Both the position numbers and the translations under genes were made by a program. From the NCBI RefSeq assembly GCF_018130505.1, contig NZ_JAFCKH010000012.1:1-64000 (forward strand): DNA of 64,000 nucleotides, given 5' to 3'. Under the pieces are notes generated by a model. That model was not told the origin of the DNA. It did not search any database and saw only the letters and a program-made list of their open reading frames with translations. Positions 8,481 through 16,165 of this stretch are shown one piece after another (position 1 is the first letter of the stretch; each line of letters starts with the position of its first letter). Source of the DNA: Bradyrhizobium tropiciagri (GTDB lineage: Bacteria > Pseudomonadota > Alphaproteobacteria > Rhizobiales > Xanthobacteraceae).

Positions 8481-9665
8481 TCATCCGATCGGCAATGCCG
8501 ACGGGCTCGCCACCGCGTGGCCATAGAGCCAATTGACGTAGCGGAAATCGTCGCGCGCGGTGGTGGAGAGTAGCGCGTTGCGCGTCAGCTGGTTCGCGGC
8601 GTCGGCGTGGATGATGTCGCCGAAGATGCGGGCGTTGGTCTGGACGCGGGCGGTGCGCGGCGCCCGCAGCGCTTCGTAGGTCCGGAACGCATCCTCGATC
8701 CGGTCGCCGTGCCGGGCGACCTGATCGGAAAGGCACACCGCGTCCTCCAGCGCCTGGCAGGCGCCCTGGGCGAGATATTGCAGCATCGGATGGGCTGCGT
8801 CGCCGAGCAGGGCGATGCGCCCGTTGACCCAGCCGCCGGCCGGAGCACGGTCATACAGCCGCCACCGCCTGGCGCGGCCGACGGTGGGCAGCGCCCGCCG
8901 CACCGGCGCGCAGGTCCAGGCGTAACGCTCGTCCAGCTCGGCCGAGATTTTCGCTGGATCGCTGTCATCGGCGCCGACCGGGGTCCTGAACACCGCGACC
9001 TGATTATAGAGCTCGCCGCGGCGCACCGGATATTGCACCAGATGGATTTCGTGCCCGGTCCAGAGCACGACATTGTCGAGCCCGGCATGCTCCGTCAGAT
9101 CGGCCATCGCCACCGCGCCGCGATAGGCGACATAGCCCGAATCGACCGGCTCGCCGTCATCGATCAGTTTGGTGCGGATCACCGAGCGGATGCCGTCCGC
9201 GCCGATCACCGCCGCCGCGGAAAACTGCCGGCCGTCCGCGCAGGTGACGATGTGGCCGTCGCGCCCATCCGCGACGTCGGTGACGTCGCACGCCGTGTTG
9301 AGCGAGATCGCGGTGTTGGCTCTGCAGCCGTCGAGCAGCGCCTGATGCAGATCGGTGCGATGCATCACGGCATAAGGATATCCGTAGCGTTCGCGGAAGG
9401 AATGTCCGAGGTCGAGCTCGGCGATATGGCGGCCGTCGGCGATGTCGCACATCGACAGCCGGCTCGGGAAAACCGCCGAGCGGTGCACGGCGTCGAGCAC
9501 GCCGAGCTGGTCGAGCATCCGGCTGGCGTTCGGCCCGAGCTGCAGGCCGGCGCCGACCTCGCCGAACTGCGGCGCCTTCTCCAGCACCATGACGCGATGG
9601 CCTGCCCTGGCCAGCCCCAGTGCCGCCGCCAGTCCGCCAATCCCACCTCCAACCACGACGATCAT
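8481..9665 (-). CDS. FAD-dependent monooxygenase, probable 3-hydroxybenzoate 6-hydroxylase
   Basis: The 394-residue product begins MIVVVGGGIGG, the Rossmann FAD-binding GxGxxG. It also has the DG motif (VIGADGIRS) and the GD motif (GRIALLGDAAHPMLQYLAQG), the signature of group A flavoprotein hydroxylases. The exact GD motif and the EVGAGLQLGPNA stretch resemble 3-hydroxybenzoate 6-hydroxylases, which make gentisate using NAD(P)H and O2. Gentisate dioxygenase about 200 nt away supports that substrate over salicylate. The ATG at 9665 is chosen because a longer frame would read through the operator at 9682-9710. It is divergent from the MarR gene. Confidence 0.87.
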   Translation of the reverse strand: MIVVVGGGIGGLAAALGLARAGHRVMVLEKAPQFGEVGAGLQLGPNASRMLDQLGVLDAVHRSAVFPSRLSMCDIADGRHIAELDLGHSFRERYGYPYAVMHRTDLHQALLDGCRANTAISLNTACDVTDVADGRDGHIVTCADGRQFSAAAVIGADGIRSVIRTKLIDDGEPVDSGYVAYRGAVAMADLTEHAGLDNVVLWTGHEIHLVQYPVRRGELYNQVAVFRTPVGADDSDPAKISAELDERYAWTCAPVRRALPTVGRARRWRLYDRAPAGGWVNGRIALLGDAAHPMLQYLAQGACQALEDAVCLSDQVARHGDRIEDAFRTYEALRAPRTARVQTNARIFGDIIHADAANQLTRNALLSTTARDDFRYVNWLYGHAVASPSALPIG

Positions 9666-9681
9666 GCGCGTCTCCCAATTA

Positions 9682-9710
9682 ATCAGTATACGGATTGACA
9701 TAATACTGAT
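9682..9710. promoter_or_regulatory. Inverted-repeat operator upstream of hydroxylase and marR
   Basis: Perfect 8-bp arms ATCAGTAT (9682-9689) and ATACTGAT (9703-9710) are separated by 13 nt. The half-site is the same as in the palindrome at 7180-7200 but with a different spacing and reversed arrangement. It lies 17 nt upstream of the hydroxylase ATG and about 105 nt upstream of marR, so it fits repression of the hydroxylase and autoregulation of marR. Confidence 0.6.
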
Positions 9711-9815
9711 CATTTGCAACATTGCAATCTGTTGATGATCGCTTCGGGTTCTTTCGCGGGAGGTGAGACGCCGTGCTACAACACGATCAAATCGCAACCG
9801 CGTACCGGACCCATC

Positions 9816-10361
9816 ATGAAACGAAAGACCTCGGTCGAGCCCGTGGCGCTCGACATCGATCATCTGCTGCATCGCAAGCCGGGCCACCTGATCCGGCGAC
9901 TGCAGCAGATGGCGGTATCGATCTTCCTCGAGGAGACCGCGGAGTTCGAGGTCACGCCGGTGCAGTACGCCGCGATCGCGGCGGTGTCCGTCTATCCCGG
10001 CATCGACCAGCTCCGGCTCGCCAATGCGATCGGCTTCGACCGCACGACGATCTCAGGCGTGATCGACCGTCTGGAGGCCAAGGGCCTCGTGGTGCGCCAG
10101 GTTTCCGAAGAGGACCGCAGGGCCAAGCTGCTGTTTCCGACCGCGGCGGGCGAGCGCCTGCTGCAGGAGATCCAGGACGCCACCGAACGCGTGCAGCAAC
10201 GGATTCTCGCGCCGCTCAATGTCGCCGAGCAGAAGTCGTTTCTCGAATTCCTGAACCGCCTTGTGCTCTCCCATAACCATTCGAGCCGGGTGCCGATCGA
10301 CAAGGCCCTGATCCCAAGCAAGAAGGTCTCGAATCCCGCGAGAGGAGGTCGCAAGGGCTGA
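9816..10361 (+). CDS. MarR-family transcriptional regulator
   Basis: This 181-residue winged-helix protein has the MarR core (about residues 30-150), with recognition region IDQLRLANAIGFDRTTISGV followed by the wing VVRQVSEEDRRAKLLFPTAAG. MarR proteins bind as dimers to short palindromes and release DNA on binding aromatic acids, so gentisate or 3-hydroxybenzoate are plausible ligands. The ATG at 9816 gives a normal MarR start; upstream in-frame Met codons would cross the operator region. It is divergent from the hydroxylase gene and followed 77 nt later by the binding-protein gene. Confidence 0.9.
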   Translation: MKRKTSVEPVALDIDHLLHRKPGHLIRRLQQMAVSIFLEETAEFEVTPVQYAAIAAVSVYPGIDQLRLANAIGFDRTTISGVIDRLEAKGLVVRQVSEEDRRAKLLFPTAAGERLLQEIQDATERVQQRILAPLNVAEQKSFLEFLNRLVLSHNHSSRVPIDKALIPSKKVSNPARGGRKG

Positions 10362-10438
10362 TCCTCTCACCGGGCCAATCCTTCGAGGCCGCCGGCGCCG
10401 AAACCACGGCGCCGGTCATCAACCGAGGAGGAAGCGTG

Positions 10439-11647
10439 ATGAGAGGTGTGAAGCTGGTTGTTGCCGCGGTCGGCCTGTGGGCCCTGAGCGGCGCGGTGCG
10501 GGCGGAGATCTCCGGGAGCGTCGTCAAGATCGGCGTGCTCAACGATCAATCCGGCCTGTTCGCCGATGCCACCGGGCAGGGCTCGGTGGTCGCGGCGCAG
10601 CTCGCCATCGACGATTTCCGCGCCAGTCACCCGGCCATCAAGGTCGAACTGTTGGTCGCGGATCATCAAAACAAGGCCGATACCGGCGCCAGCATCGCGC
10701 GGCGCTGGAAGGATGTCGACGGGATCGACGCCATTGTCGACGTGCCCAACTCGGCGGTTGCGCTGGCGCTGAACGAATTGCTGCGCAACTCCAACGTCGC
10801 CTACCTGCCGTCGAGCGCGGCCACCACCGAACTCACCGGAGCCTCGTGCTCACCGAACACCGTGCAATGGGTGTTCGACACCTATGCGCTTGCCAATTCG
10901 ACCGGACGCGCCGTCACGCGCGCCGGCGGCGACAGCTGGTATTTCGTCACGACCAACTTCGCCTTCGGCACCTCGCTCGAGAGCGAGGCGTCGCGGGTCA
11001 TCGCCGCGAACGGCGGCAAGGTGCTGGGGGCGGTGAAGCATCCGCTGAACACCTCGGACTTCTCGTCCTATCTGCTGTCGGCCCAGACCTCCGGCGCCAA
11101 GATCATCGGCCTTGCCAATGTCGGTGGTGATACGGTGAACGCGCTGAAACAGGCGGCCGAGTTCGGCATCGGCGGCAAGGCGCAGCAGGTGGCGGCGCTC
11201 CTGATCTTCATCAATGACGTGCATTCGCTCGGCCTCAGCGCGGCCCAGGGCCTGCTGCTGACCACCGCATTCTACTGGGACCTCAACGACCAGACGCGAG
11301 CGTGGAGCAAGCGCTTCTTCGACAAGGCCGGCCGGATGCCGAATATGAACCATGCCGGCGTCTACTCGACGGTGCTGGCATATCTTGCCGCGGTGGCCGC
11401 CAGGGACAGCGACAACGGCCTTGCGGCGGTGGCCGAGCTGAAGCGGATGGAGATCAAGGATCCGCTGTTCGCCAATGTGAAGGTGCGCGCGGACGGCCGG
11501 GTGATCCACGACATGTACCTCGCGAGGGTCAAGACGCCGGCGCAGTCGAAGAAGCCATGGGACTACTACGAAATCCTCGCGACAACGCCGGCGGCGGAGG
11601 CGTTCAAGCCGCTCGAGGACGGCAAATGCCCCCTGATCTCGCAATAG
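10439..11647 (+). CDS. ABC transporter substrate-binding protein (branched-chain amino acid type)
   Basis: This 402-residue protein has an N-terminal signal peptide (about 22 residues ending AVRAE). A type I periplasmic-binding fold follows, opening VVKIGVLNDQSGLFADATG as in the HAAT/LivK family. In rhizobia such proteins often bind aromatic acids, and its place after marR and the gentisate genes suggests an aromatic ligand. No permease or ATPase gene accompanies it, so it must use components encoded elsewhere. A strong GAGGAGG ribosome site precedes the start; GTG at 10436 and ATG at 10439 are adjacent alternatives. A palindromic repeat follows its stop codon. Confidence 0.88.
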   Translation: MRGVKLVVAAVGLWALSGAVRAEISGSVVKIGVLNDQSGLFADATGQGSVVAAQLAIDDFRASHPAIKVELLVADHQNKADTGASIARRWKDVDGIDAIVDVPNSAVALALNELLRNSNVAYLPSSAATTELTGASCSPNTVQWVFDTYALANSTGRAVTRAGGDSWYFVTTNFAFGTSLESEASRVIAANGGKVLGAVKHPLNTSDFSSYLLSAQTSGAKIIGLANVGGDTVNALKQAAEFGIGGKAQQVAALLIFINDVHSLGLSAAQGLLLTTAFYWDLNDQTRAWSKRFFDKAGRMPNMNHAGVYSTVLAYLAAVAARDSDNGLAAVAELKRMEIKDPLFANVKVRADGRVIHDMYLARVKTPAQSKKPWDYYEILATTPAAEAFKPLEDGKCPLISQ

Positions 11648-11657
11648 CGGGATCTTC

Positions 11658-11745
11658 GTAGCCCGGATGCAGCGAAGCGCAATCCGGGGCCGCTGTATGC
11701 GCGGGGAGCGTCTCCCCGGATTTCGCTTCGCTGCATCCGGGCTAC
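11658..11745. repeat. Dispersed palindromic repeat, family A
   Basis: An 88-bp element bounded by GTAGCCCGGATGCAGCGAAG and its inverted counterpart ending CTGCATCCGGGCTAC. Other copies in this window are at 30330-30416, 43979-44066 and 55483-55571. All are intergenic and all have the same ends with a variable centre. Confidence 0.85.
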
Positions 11746-11780
11746 AAGCGCCTACGCCGAGACGACGGCGAGTGAACCGC

Positions 11781-12227
11781 CTATTCCTCCCCCTGCTCCT
11801 CGTCCTCGCTGCTCGCCGCGGCGCCGCGGCTCGCCATCAGGCCGAGCGCGAGGCCGGCGACGGCGATGATCGGGATCAACCGCTTGACGCCGATGGCGCG
11901 GACGATCTGCAGGCCGGTGGCGATCATGACCGGATCGGCAAAGGCGCTGGCCGCAGTGGCCTTCGCGGCCCGCGCGGCGCGCCGCCGCATCTCGCGCCTG
12001 CGTGCCATGTAGACGGCGACCGCAATCAGCGTGACCACGAAGAACAGCACCGCGCCCGCGAGGCAGGCCTCTATCGGACCGTAGTGCTGCAGCACGTAGA
12101 TGAAGGCAGCCGCGCACAGGAATGCGAAGCTGATGAACAGCGCGATCGCGGCCACGCCGGCAATCGAGGTCAGCCGCAACGCACTTCCGGCCGACTCCTT
12201 GACGTCATTGATCAGCCGCTGGAGCAT
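11781..12227 (-). CDS. YqjE/phage-holin-family-like membrane protein
   Basis: This 148-residue protein has two central transmembrane helices (IAGVAAIALFISFAFLCAAA and ACLAGAVLFFVVTLIAVAVY), a basic cytoplasmic stretch (ARRREMRRRAAR), a third hydrophobic segment and an acidic tail. This resembles the YqjE/phage-holin III family, although the gene is chromosomal and not part of a prophage. It lies downstream of a DUF883 (YqjD-like) gene on the same strand, the pairing also found in enterobacterial yqjDE, where YqjD associates with ribosomes and membranes in stationary phase. The ATG at 12227 is preferred over an upstream TTG. Confidence 0.7.
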   Translation of the reverse strand: MLQRLINDVKESAGSALRLTSIAGVAAIALFISFAFLCAAAFIYVLQHYGPIEACLAGAVLFFVVTLIAVAVYMARRREMRRRAARAAKATAASAFADPVMIATGLQIVRAIGVKRLIPIIAVAGLALGLMASRGAAASSEDEEQGEE

Positions 12228-12356
12228 TACCCTGCCTTGCGTGGAAAAGTGCTTCGACAAAAGCTGCAGCGGCCCGCCAACGCCGCCACCGCGTCCAGAA
12301 CGCCGGTTTGCGCATGGCCATCGCGGGGCCTCACCTGCCGCAAAATATCAAATCGC

Positions 12357-12719
12357 CTAGCGGCGCCAGGCGATGCCGATCAAAAAGCCGAGTCCGAGCG
12401 CGAGGCCGACGGTTGCCAGCGGCCGCTCCGTAATGATTTCTTCCAGCGACTCCTCGATCGAGGATGCCGCGTCCTGTGCCGCGCCCATCATCGCGCTGCC
12501 GCGCTCCGACATGTCATCCATCGCGGACTCGGCATTGGCGCGCGCGTCCTTGTAGCGGCGGCGGGCCTGCTTGCTGGCGTCGGCGGCAAACGCATTGAGG
12601 GCGTCGGTGATCTGCTCCGTGAGCGCGGCGATATCGTTCTTCACTGAGGTGACATCCTTCTCGAGACGGTCATAGGTGGCTTTATCCGTCATGTTCCTGA
12701 TCCCAAAAGTATCCGACAT
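12357..12719 (-). CDS. DUF883 (YqjD/ElaB-like) membrane-anchored protein
   Basis: This 120-residue protein is mostly a long amphipathic helix (about residues 12-95) rich in Ala, Glu, Asp and Lys. It ends in a glycine-rich C-terminal membrane anchor (TVGLALGLGFLIGIAWRR), the DUF883 layout. Such proteins are made in stationary phase and tether to the inner membrane; YqjD of E. coli binds ribosomes. A GGGAG site 8 nt before the ATG at 12719 supports that start; ATG at 12692 with an AGGA site is an alternative. It lies upstream of the YqjE-like gene. Confidence 0.82.
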   Translation of the reverse strand: MSDTFGIRNMTDKATYDRLEKDVTSVKNDIAALTEQITDALNAFAADASKQARRRYKDARANAESAMDDMSERGSAMMGAAQDAASSIEESLEEIITERPLATVGLALGLGFLIGIAWRR

Positions 12720-12833
12720 CGAAAACGCTCCCGGAAAACTCGCATGCTCTCTCCGGAAAAACGCCGCGCTACGGGCAAAGTTCCCTGCGGCGAGGCCGGC
12801 CGCCGCCGTCCGATACTCTTGAGAAACGCTCCT

Positions 12834-13946
12834 CTAACCTTCCGGCAACTGCGGCGAATTGACCGGCATCAGATGCTCTTTCATGATCAACCCGACGATC
12901 AGCAGCGGCGACGACAGGAAGGCGCCCATCGGGCCCCACAGCCAGGTCCAGAACGCCAGCGCGAGGAAGACCGCGAGCGCGTTCAGCGACAGCCGGCGGC
13001 CGACGATGGTCGGCGTCACGAAATGCCCTTCCAGGAAGGTCACGACCGTGAAGCAGGCCGGCGCGATCAACCCGGCGCTGATGGTCGGCGAGGCGATGAT
13101 GCCGACGGCGACCAGCACCACGAACATCGCGACCGGCCCGATGATCGGAATGAAGTTCAGCGTCGCGGCGAGCGCGCCGAGGCCCGCCGGGTTCGGCATG
13201 CCCGTCGCCGCGCAGATCGCGCCGGTGAGGATGCCGACGCCGACATTGATCATGGTCACCGTCAACAGATAGTTGCCGAGATGGACCTCGATCTCGTTGA
13301 GGATGCGCAGCGTGCGCAGCCGTGCCTGCCGCTCGCTGAAGGTCAGCACCAGCGCGCGGCGCAGATCCTTCCAGCTCGCGATGAACAGGATCAGCGTCGC
13401 GATGAACAGCAGGAATTCGGCGAAGGTCGGCGACAGGAATTCCAGCGTCGGCTGCACCCATTCGAATTTCGGCATCTGGAAGCTGGCGAGCGTGTCGGAG
13501 CCGCCGACCATGCTCTGCAGCTCCTGCCACAGCGTGAGCGGCCGGTCGAACACGTGCAGCTTCTCCTTCAGGATCGCGCCCAGCTCGGGCAGCCGCGAGC
13601 TCCACTCCATCACCGGGGAGGCGATCAGCCCGACGATGAAGGCTACCATGGCGCTGACGGCGAGGACGATCAGCACGGCGCCGAACGCCCGCGGCACGCC
13701 ATAGCGTTCGATGAAGCTGGCCGCCGGCGACAGCATGGTGCCGACGATGAAGGCCATGGTGATCGGCAGGAAGAACGCGCGCGCCACGTACAGCACCGCG
13801 ACGACGACGATGAGGAGAAGAGCAAGCAGCGCGAACGCGACCAGTTCGGTGCGGCGGATCACCGGCGGTAGGACAGCCTCGCTGTCGGGGACCGGGGTGC
13901 CTTCGGGCGCATTGCCAAGCAGACGTTCACTCGGAAAGGCGCGCAC
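12834..13946 (-). CDS. AI-2E family transporter
   Basis: This membrane protein (370 residues from the GTG at 13946) has about eight transmembrane helices and the typical C-terminal block LSLNALAVFLALAFWTWLWG near the end. Family members include TqsA, proposed to export autoinducer-2, but most homologues have unknown substrates. The GTG at 13946 is chosen because GGGAGA precedes it by five bases and the length then fits the family. An ATG at 14042 would add 32 residues with no ribosome site. The 225 nt to the divergent transpeptidase gene should carry both promoters. Confidence 0.85.
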   Translation of the reverse strand: MRAFPSERLLGNAPEGTPVPDSEAVLPPVIRRTELVAFALLALLLIVVVAVLYVARAFFLPITMAFIVGTMLSPAASFIERYGVPRAFGAVLIVLAVSAMVAFIVGLIASPVMEWSSRLPELGAILKEKLHVFDRPLTLWQELQSMVGGSDTLASFQMPKFEWVQPTLEFLSPTFAEFLLFIATLILFIASWKDLRRALVLTFSERQARLRTLRILNEIEVHLGNYLLTVTMINVGVGILTGAICAATGMPNPAGLGALAATLNFIPIIGPVAMFVVLVAVGIIASPTISAGLIAPACFTVVTFLEGHFVTPTIVGRRLSLNALAVFLALAFWTWLWGPMGAFLSSPLLIVGLIMKEHLMPVNSPQLPEG

Positions 13947-14171
13947 AAATCTCTCCCGCGAGAACAAAAAAATGCGCGCCGCGAAGTCGCCCTGCGCGTC
14001 AAATGGCCGATGGGAAACGGCGCATCCCGGGAAAGGTTCCATCGCGGAGTCGTGAGCCGGCGCGGGTTGACAATCGCAGCCTTGCGACGATTCCGGCCGG
14101 AACTGTTCGAAGGCGAGGCGCGTTGGCTGTGCATCGCATCACCACGATGCGCATCCCTCCAGGGGCAGCAC

Positions 14172-14942
14172 ATGACACAGCAGTCTCTCTTCAGCCGCCG
14201 GCTAGCGTCGCGCGTGACCCGAACCCTTGCCCTCAGCATCCTGTTCGCCGCGCCTTTCGTCGCCGCCGGACCTGCCAGCGCGCAGGTGTACAGCCGTCCG
14301 CTCGGCTACGCCGCGACCCAGCCGGATGGCTTCCCGACCGACGAGGTGATGAACGAGCCGACGAATGAGGACGGCGCGCTGCCGGAGCGGCTGCGCCGCA
14401 CCACGGTCGCGCTCAACACCACGGAAGCGCCCGGCACCATCATCATCGATACCGGCAACACCGCGCTCTATTACGTGCTCGGCGGCGGCCGGGCGATCCG
14501 CTACGGCGTCGGCGTCGGCCGCGACGGCTTCACCTGGTCCGGGGTGCAGACCATCAGCCGCAAGGCGGAATGGCCGGACTGGCATCCGCCGGCCGAGATG
14601 ATCAAGCGCCAGCCCTATTTGCCGCGCTTCATGGCCGGCGGCCCGGGCAATCCGCTCGGCGCCCGCGCGATGTATCTCGGTTCCAGCGAGTATCGCATCC
14701 ACGGCACCAACGATCCGTCGACGATCGGCAAGTTCGTCTCGTCGGGCTGCATCCGCCTCACCAATGAGGATGTCAGCGACCTGTTCGGCCGCGTCGACGT
14801 CGGCACCAAGGTCGTGGTGCTGCCGAAGAACGCGCCGCACCTCGCCGCGCGCGAGCTCGGCCCGAGCACGACCCAGATCTCGGTCCGGCCGGCATCCTTA
14901 GCGCCGCGCCAGGCGATGAACACGTCAGCGTCACTGTACTAA
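14172..14942 (+). CDS. L,D-transpeptidase (YkuD domain)
   Basis: This 256-residue exported enzyme has a signal peptide of about 37 residues ending ASAQ. The YkuD domain (about residues 85-220) carries the catalytic motif with His177 (YRIHGTND) and Cys193 (SSGCIRL). It should form 3-3 crosslinks in peptidoglycan or attach proteins to it in the periplasm. The single-domain form with a short, disordered N-terminal linker is common in rhizobia. It is followed 9 nt later by the DUF2865 gene and is probably co-transcribed with it. Confidence 0.92.
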   Translation: MTQQSLFSRRLASRVTRTLALSILFAAPFVAAGPASAQVYSRPLGYAATQPDGFPTDEVMNEPTNEDGALPERLRRTTVALNTTEAPGTIIIDTGNTALYYVLGGGRAIRYGVGVGRDGFTWSGVQTISRKAEWPDWHPPAEMIKRQPYLPRFMAGGPGNPLGARAMYLGSSEYRIHGTNDPSTIGKFVSSGCIRLTNEDVSDLFGRVDVGTKVVVLPKNAPHLAARELGPSTTQISVRPASLAPRQAMNTSASLY

Positions 14943-14951
14943 GGACCAATC

Positions 14952-15602
14952 ATGGTGAAGCGGACGACGATACGGTGGGCGCTCGGGACGGCGGCCCTTG
15001 GGATGGCGACCTTGGGCTGCGTCGCGCTGGCGCCTGCCGCGCAGGCCCAGGATTTCTTCTCGCAACTATTCGGCGGTTTCACGCAGGGACGCGCGCCGGT
15101 GATCCGGATGCCGTTCGACGACGGCCCGCCGGTCGCGCGGCGGGCCGAGCAGCCGCGCTACGTCAGCTCCGGCGGCGGCCAGGCCTATTGCGTGCGGACC
15201 TGCGACGGCCGCTACTTCCCGCTCGCGGCGACCGGCCGGCAAAGCAAGGAAGAGAGCTGCAACAGCTTCTGCCCGTCGGCCGCGACCGAGGTGGTCTATG
15301 GCGGCAGCATCGACAGCGCCGAGACCGACGCGGGCAAGCCCTATTCCGAACTGCCGAACGCCTTCCGCTATCGCGACGAGATCGTCGCGGGCTGCACCTG
15401 CAACGGCAAGGATCCGGTCGGCCTCGCCGCGGTGAAGATCGAGGACGACCCGACCTTGCGCAAGGGCGACATCGTCGCCGGCAAGGACGGCCTGATGTCG
15501 GTCAGCCGCGTCGACCGCCGCAGCGCAGAGGTCAACTTCACCCCGGTGCCGGACCGCATCCGCTCCAAGTACCAGCGCCCGCCGGTGGTGGCGCGGGAGT
15601 AG
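14952..15602 (+). CDS. DUF2865 domain-containing exported protein
   Basis: This 216-residue protein has a signal peptide (about residues 1-33, ending AQAQ). It continues with the cysteine-rich DUF2865 core: AYCVRTCDGRYFPL, SCNSFCP and GCTCNGKD contain seven cysteines that probably form disulfides in the periplasm. The function of the family is unknown; it is largely restricted to Rhizobiales. It lies 9 nt after the L,D-transpeptidase gene, which suggests an envelope role. The ATG at 14952 fits the signal peptide. Confidence 0.85.
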   Translation: MVKRTTIRWALGTAALGMATLGCVALAPAAQAQDFFSQLFGGFTQGRAPVIRMPFDDGPPVARRAEQPRYVSSGGGQAYCVRTCDGRYFPLAATGRQSKEESCNSFCPSAATEVVYGGSIDSAETDAGKPYSELPNAFRYRDEIVAGCTCNGKDPVGLAAVKIEDDPTLRKGDIVAGKDGLMSVSRVDRRSAEVNFTPVPDRIRSKYQRPPVVARE

Positions 15603-15718
15603 AGCGGTCGAACAAGCTGAAATGCACGCTTTGGGTTCCGCGGGTGGGAACCCGCCAGCCGGCCGCACGTTAGGAAAGGGCGAACCGCTCTTTCACCGAT
15701 GCCATCAGGGGGACCCGC

Positions 15719-15874
15719 ATGCTCGTCGGCGTACTCGTCACCTTCCTTGTCGTCATTCTCGTTCTTTATCTCATCAACATGCTGCCGCTCGACGGCCGCG
15801 CCAAGCAGATCGCGCGCGTGGTCGTCATCATCATCGGCATCGTCTCGCTGCTGAAATATCTCGCGGTGTTCTAG
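15719..15874 (+). CDS. Small two-helix membrane protein (51 aa, Thivi_2564-like)
   Basis: A 51-residue protein beginning MLVGVLVTFLVVILVLYLIN and ending LKYLAVF. Two hydrophobic helices (about 2-20 and 34-50) flank a short polar loop with the motif MLPLDGRAKQIA. This pattern matches the small Thivi_2564-type membrane protein family, whose function is unknown. A purine-rich GGGGGA lies about 6 nt before the ATG. It follows the DUF2865 gene by 116 nt and is trailed by palindromic repeats. Confidence 0.75.
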   Translation: MLVGVLVTFLVVILVLYLINMLPLDGRAKQIARVVVIIIGIVSLLKYLAVF

Positions 15875-15899
15875 CGGCGTATCGCGATGCTCCAGCTTC

Positions 15900-16056
15900 G
15901 TCATTGCGAGGAGCGAAGCGACGCCGATCTGGATAGCGAAGCCTCGCTCCGTTCCGTCATCCTGAGGTGCTCGCGTAGCGAGCCTCGAAGGATAGACGGC
16001 AACCAGCGGGGCCGTGCATCCTTCGAGGCTCGCAAGGGCTCGCACCTCAGGATGAC
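15900..16056. repeat. Composite repeat: partial family D joined to family E
   Basis: A partial family D element (15900 to about 15955) runs directly into a family E element. Family E has inverted ends GTCATCCTGAGGTGCTCGC (from 15956) and GCACCTCAGGATGAC (to 16056), with inner arms CCTCGAAGGAT and ATCCTTCGAGG. Both are noncoding and lie between a small membrane-protein gene and the terminator of malate synthase. Confidence 0.75.
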
Positions 16057-16111
16057 GGAGAAAGTTTAGCACGCGGCTCTATCTCGCCATCGCCAGAGGT
16101 GTGCCTCCAAC

Positions 16112-16142
16112 AAAAAAGCCCCGGCGTTGCGCCGGGGCTTTT
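16112..16142 (-). terminator. Intrinsic terminator downstream of glcB
   Basis: A G+C-rich hairpin (AGCCCCGGCG-TTG-CGCCGGGGCT) is flanked by six A on the left and four T on the right, so it can work in both directions. It lies 24 nt after the malate synthase stop codon on the minus strand, where it is followed by six U. Confidence 0.9.
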
Positions 16143-16165
16143 GTCTCATGAGACGGCTTTGCTGA

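Noticed and set aside
11781-12719. Holin-family-like gene and DUF883 gene as a prophage remnant
   Set aside because: The pair matches the chromosomal yqjDE-type stress module, and no phage structural, integrase or lysis genes lie nearby.
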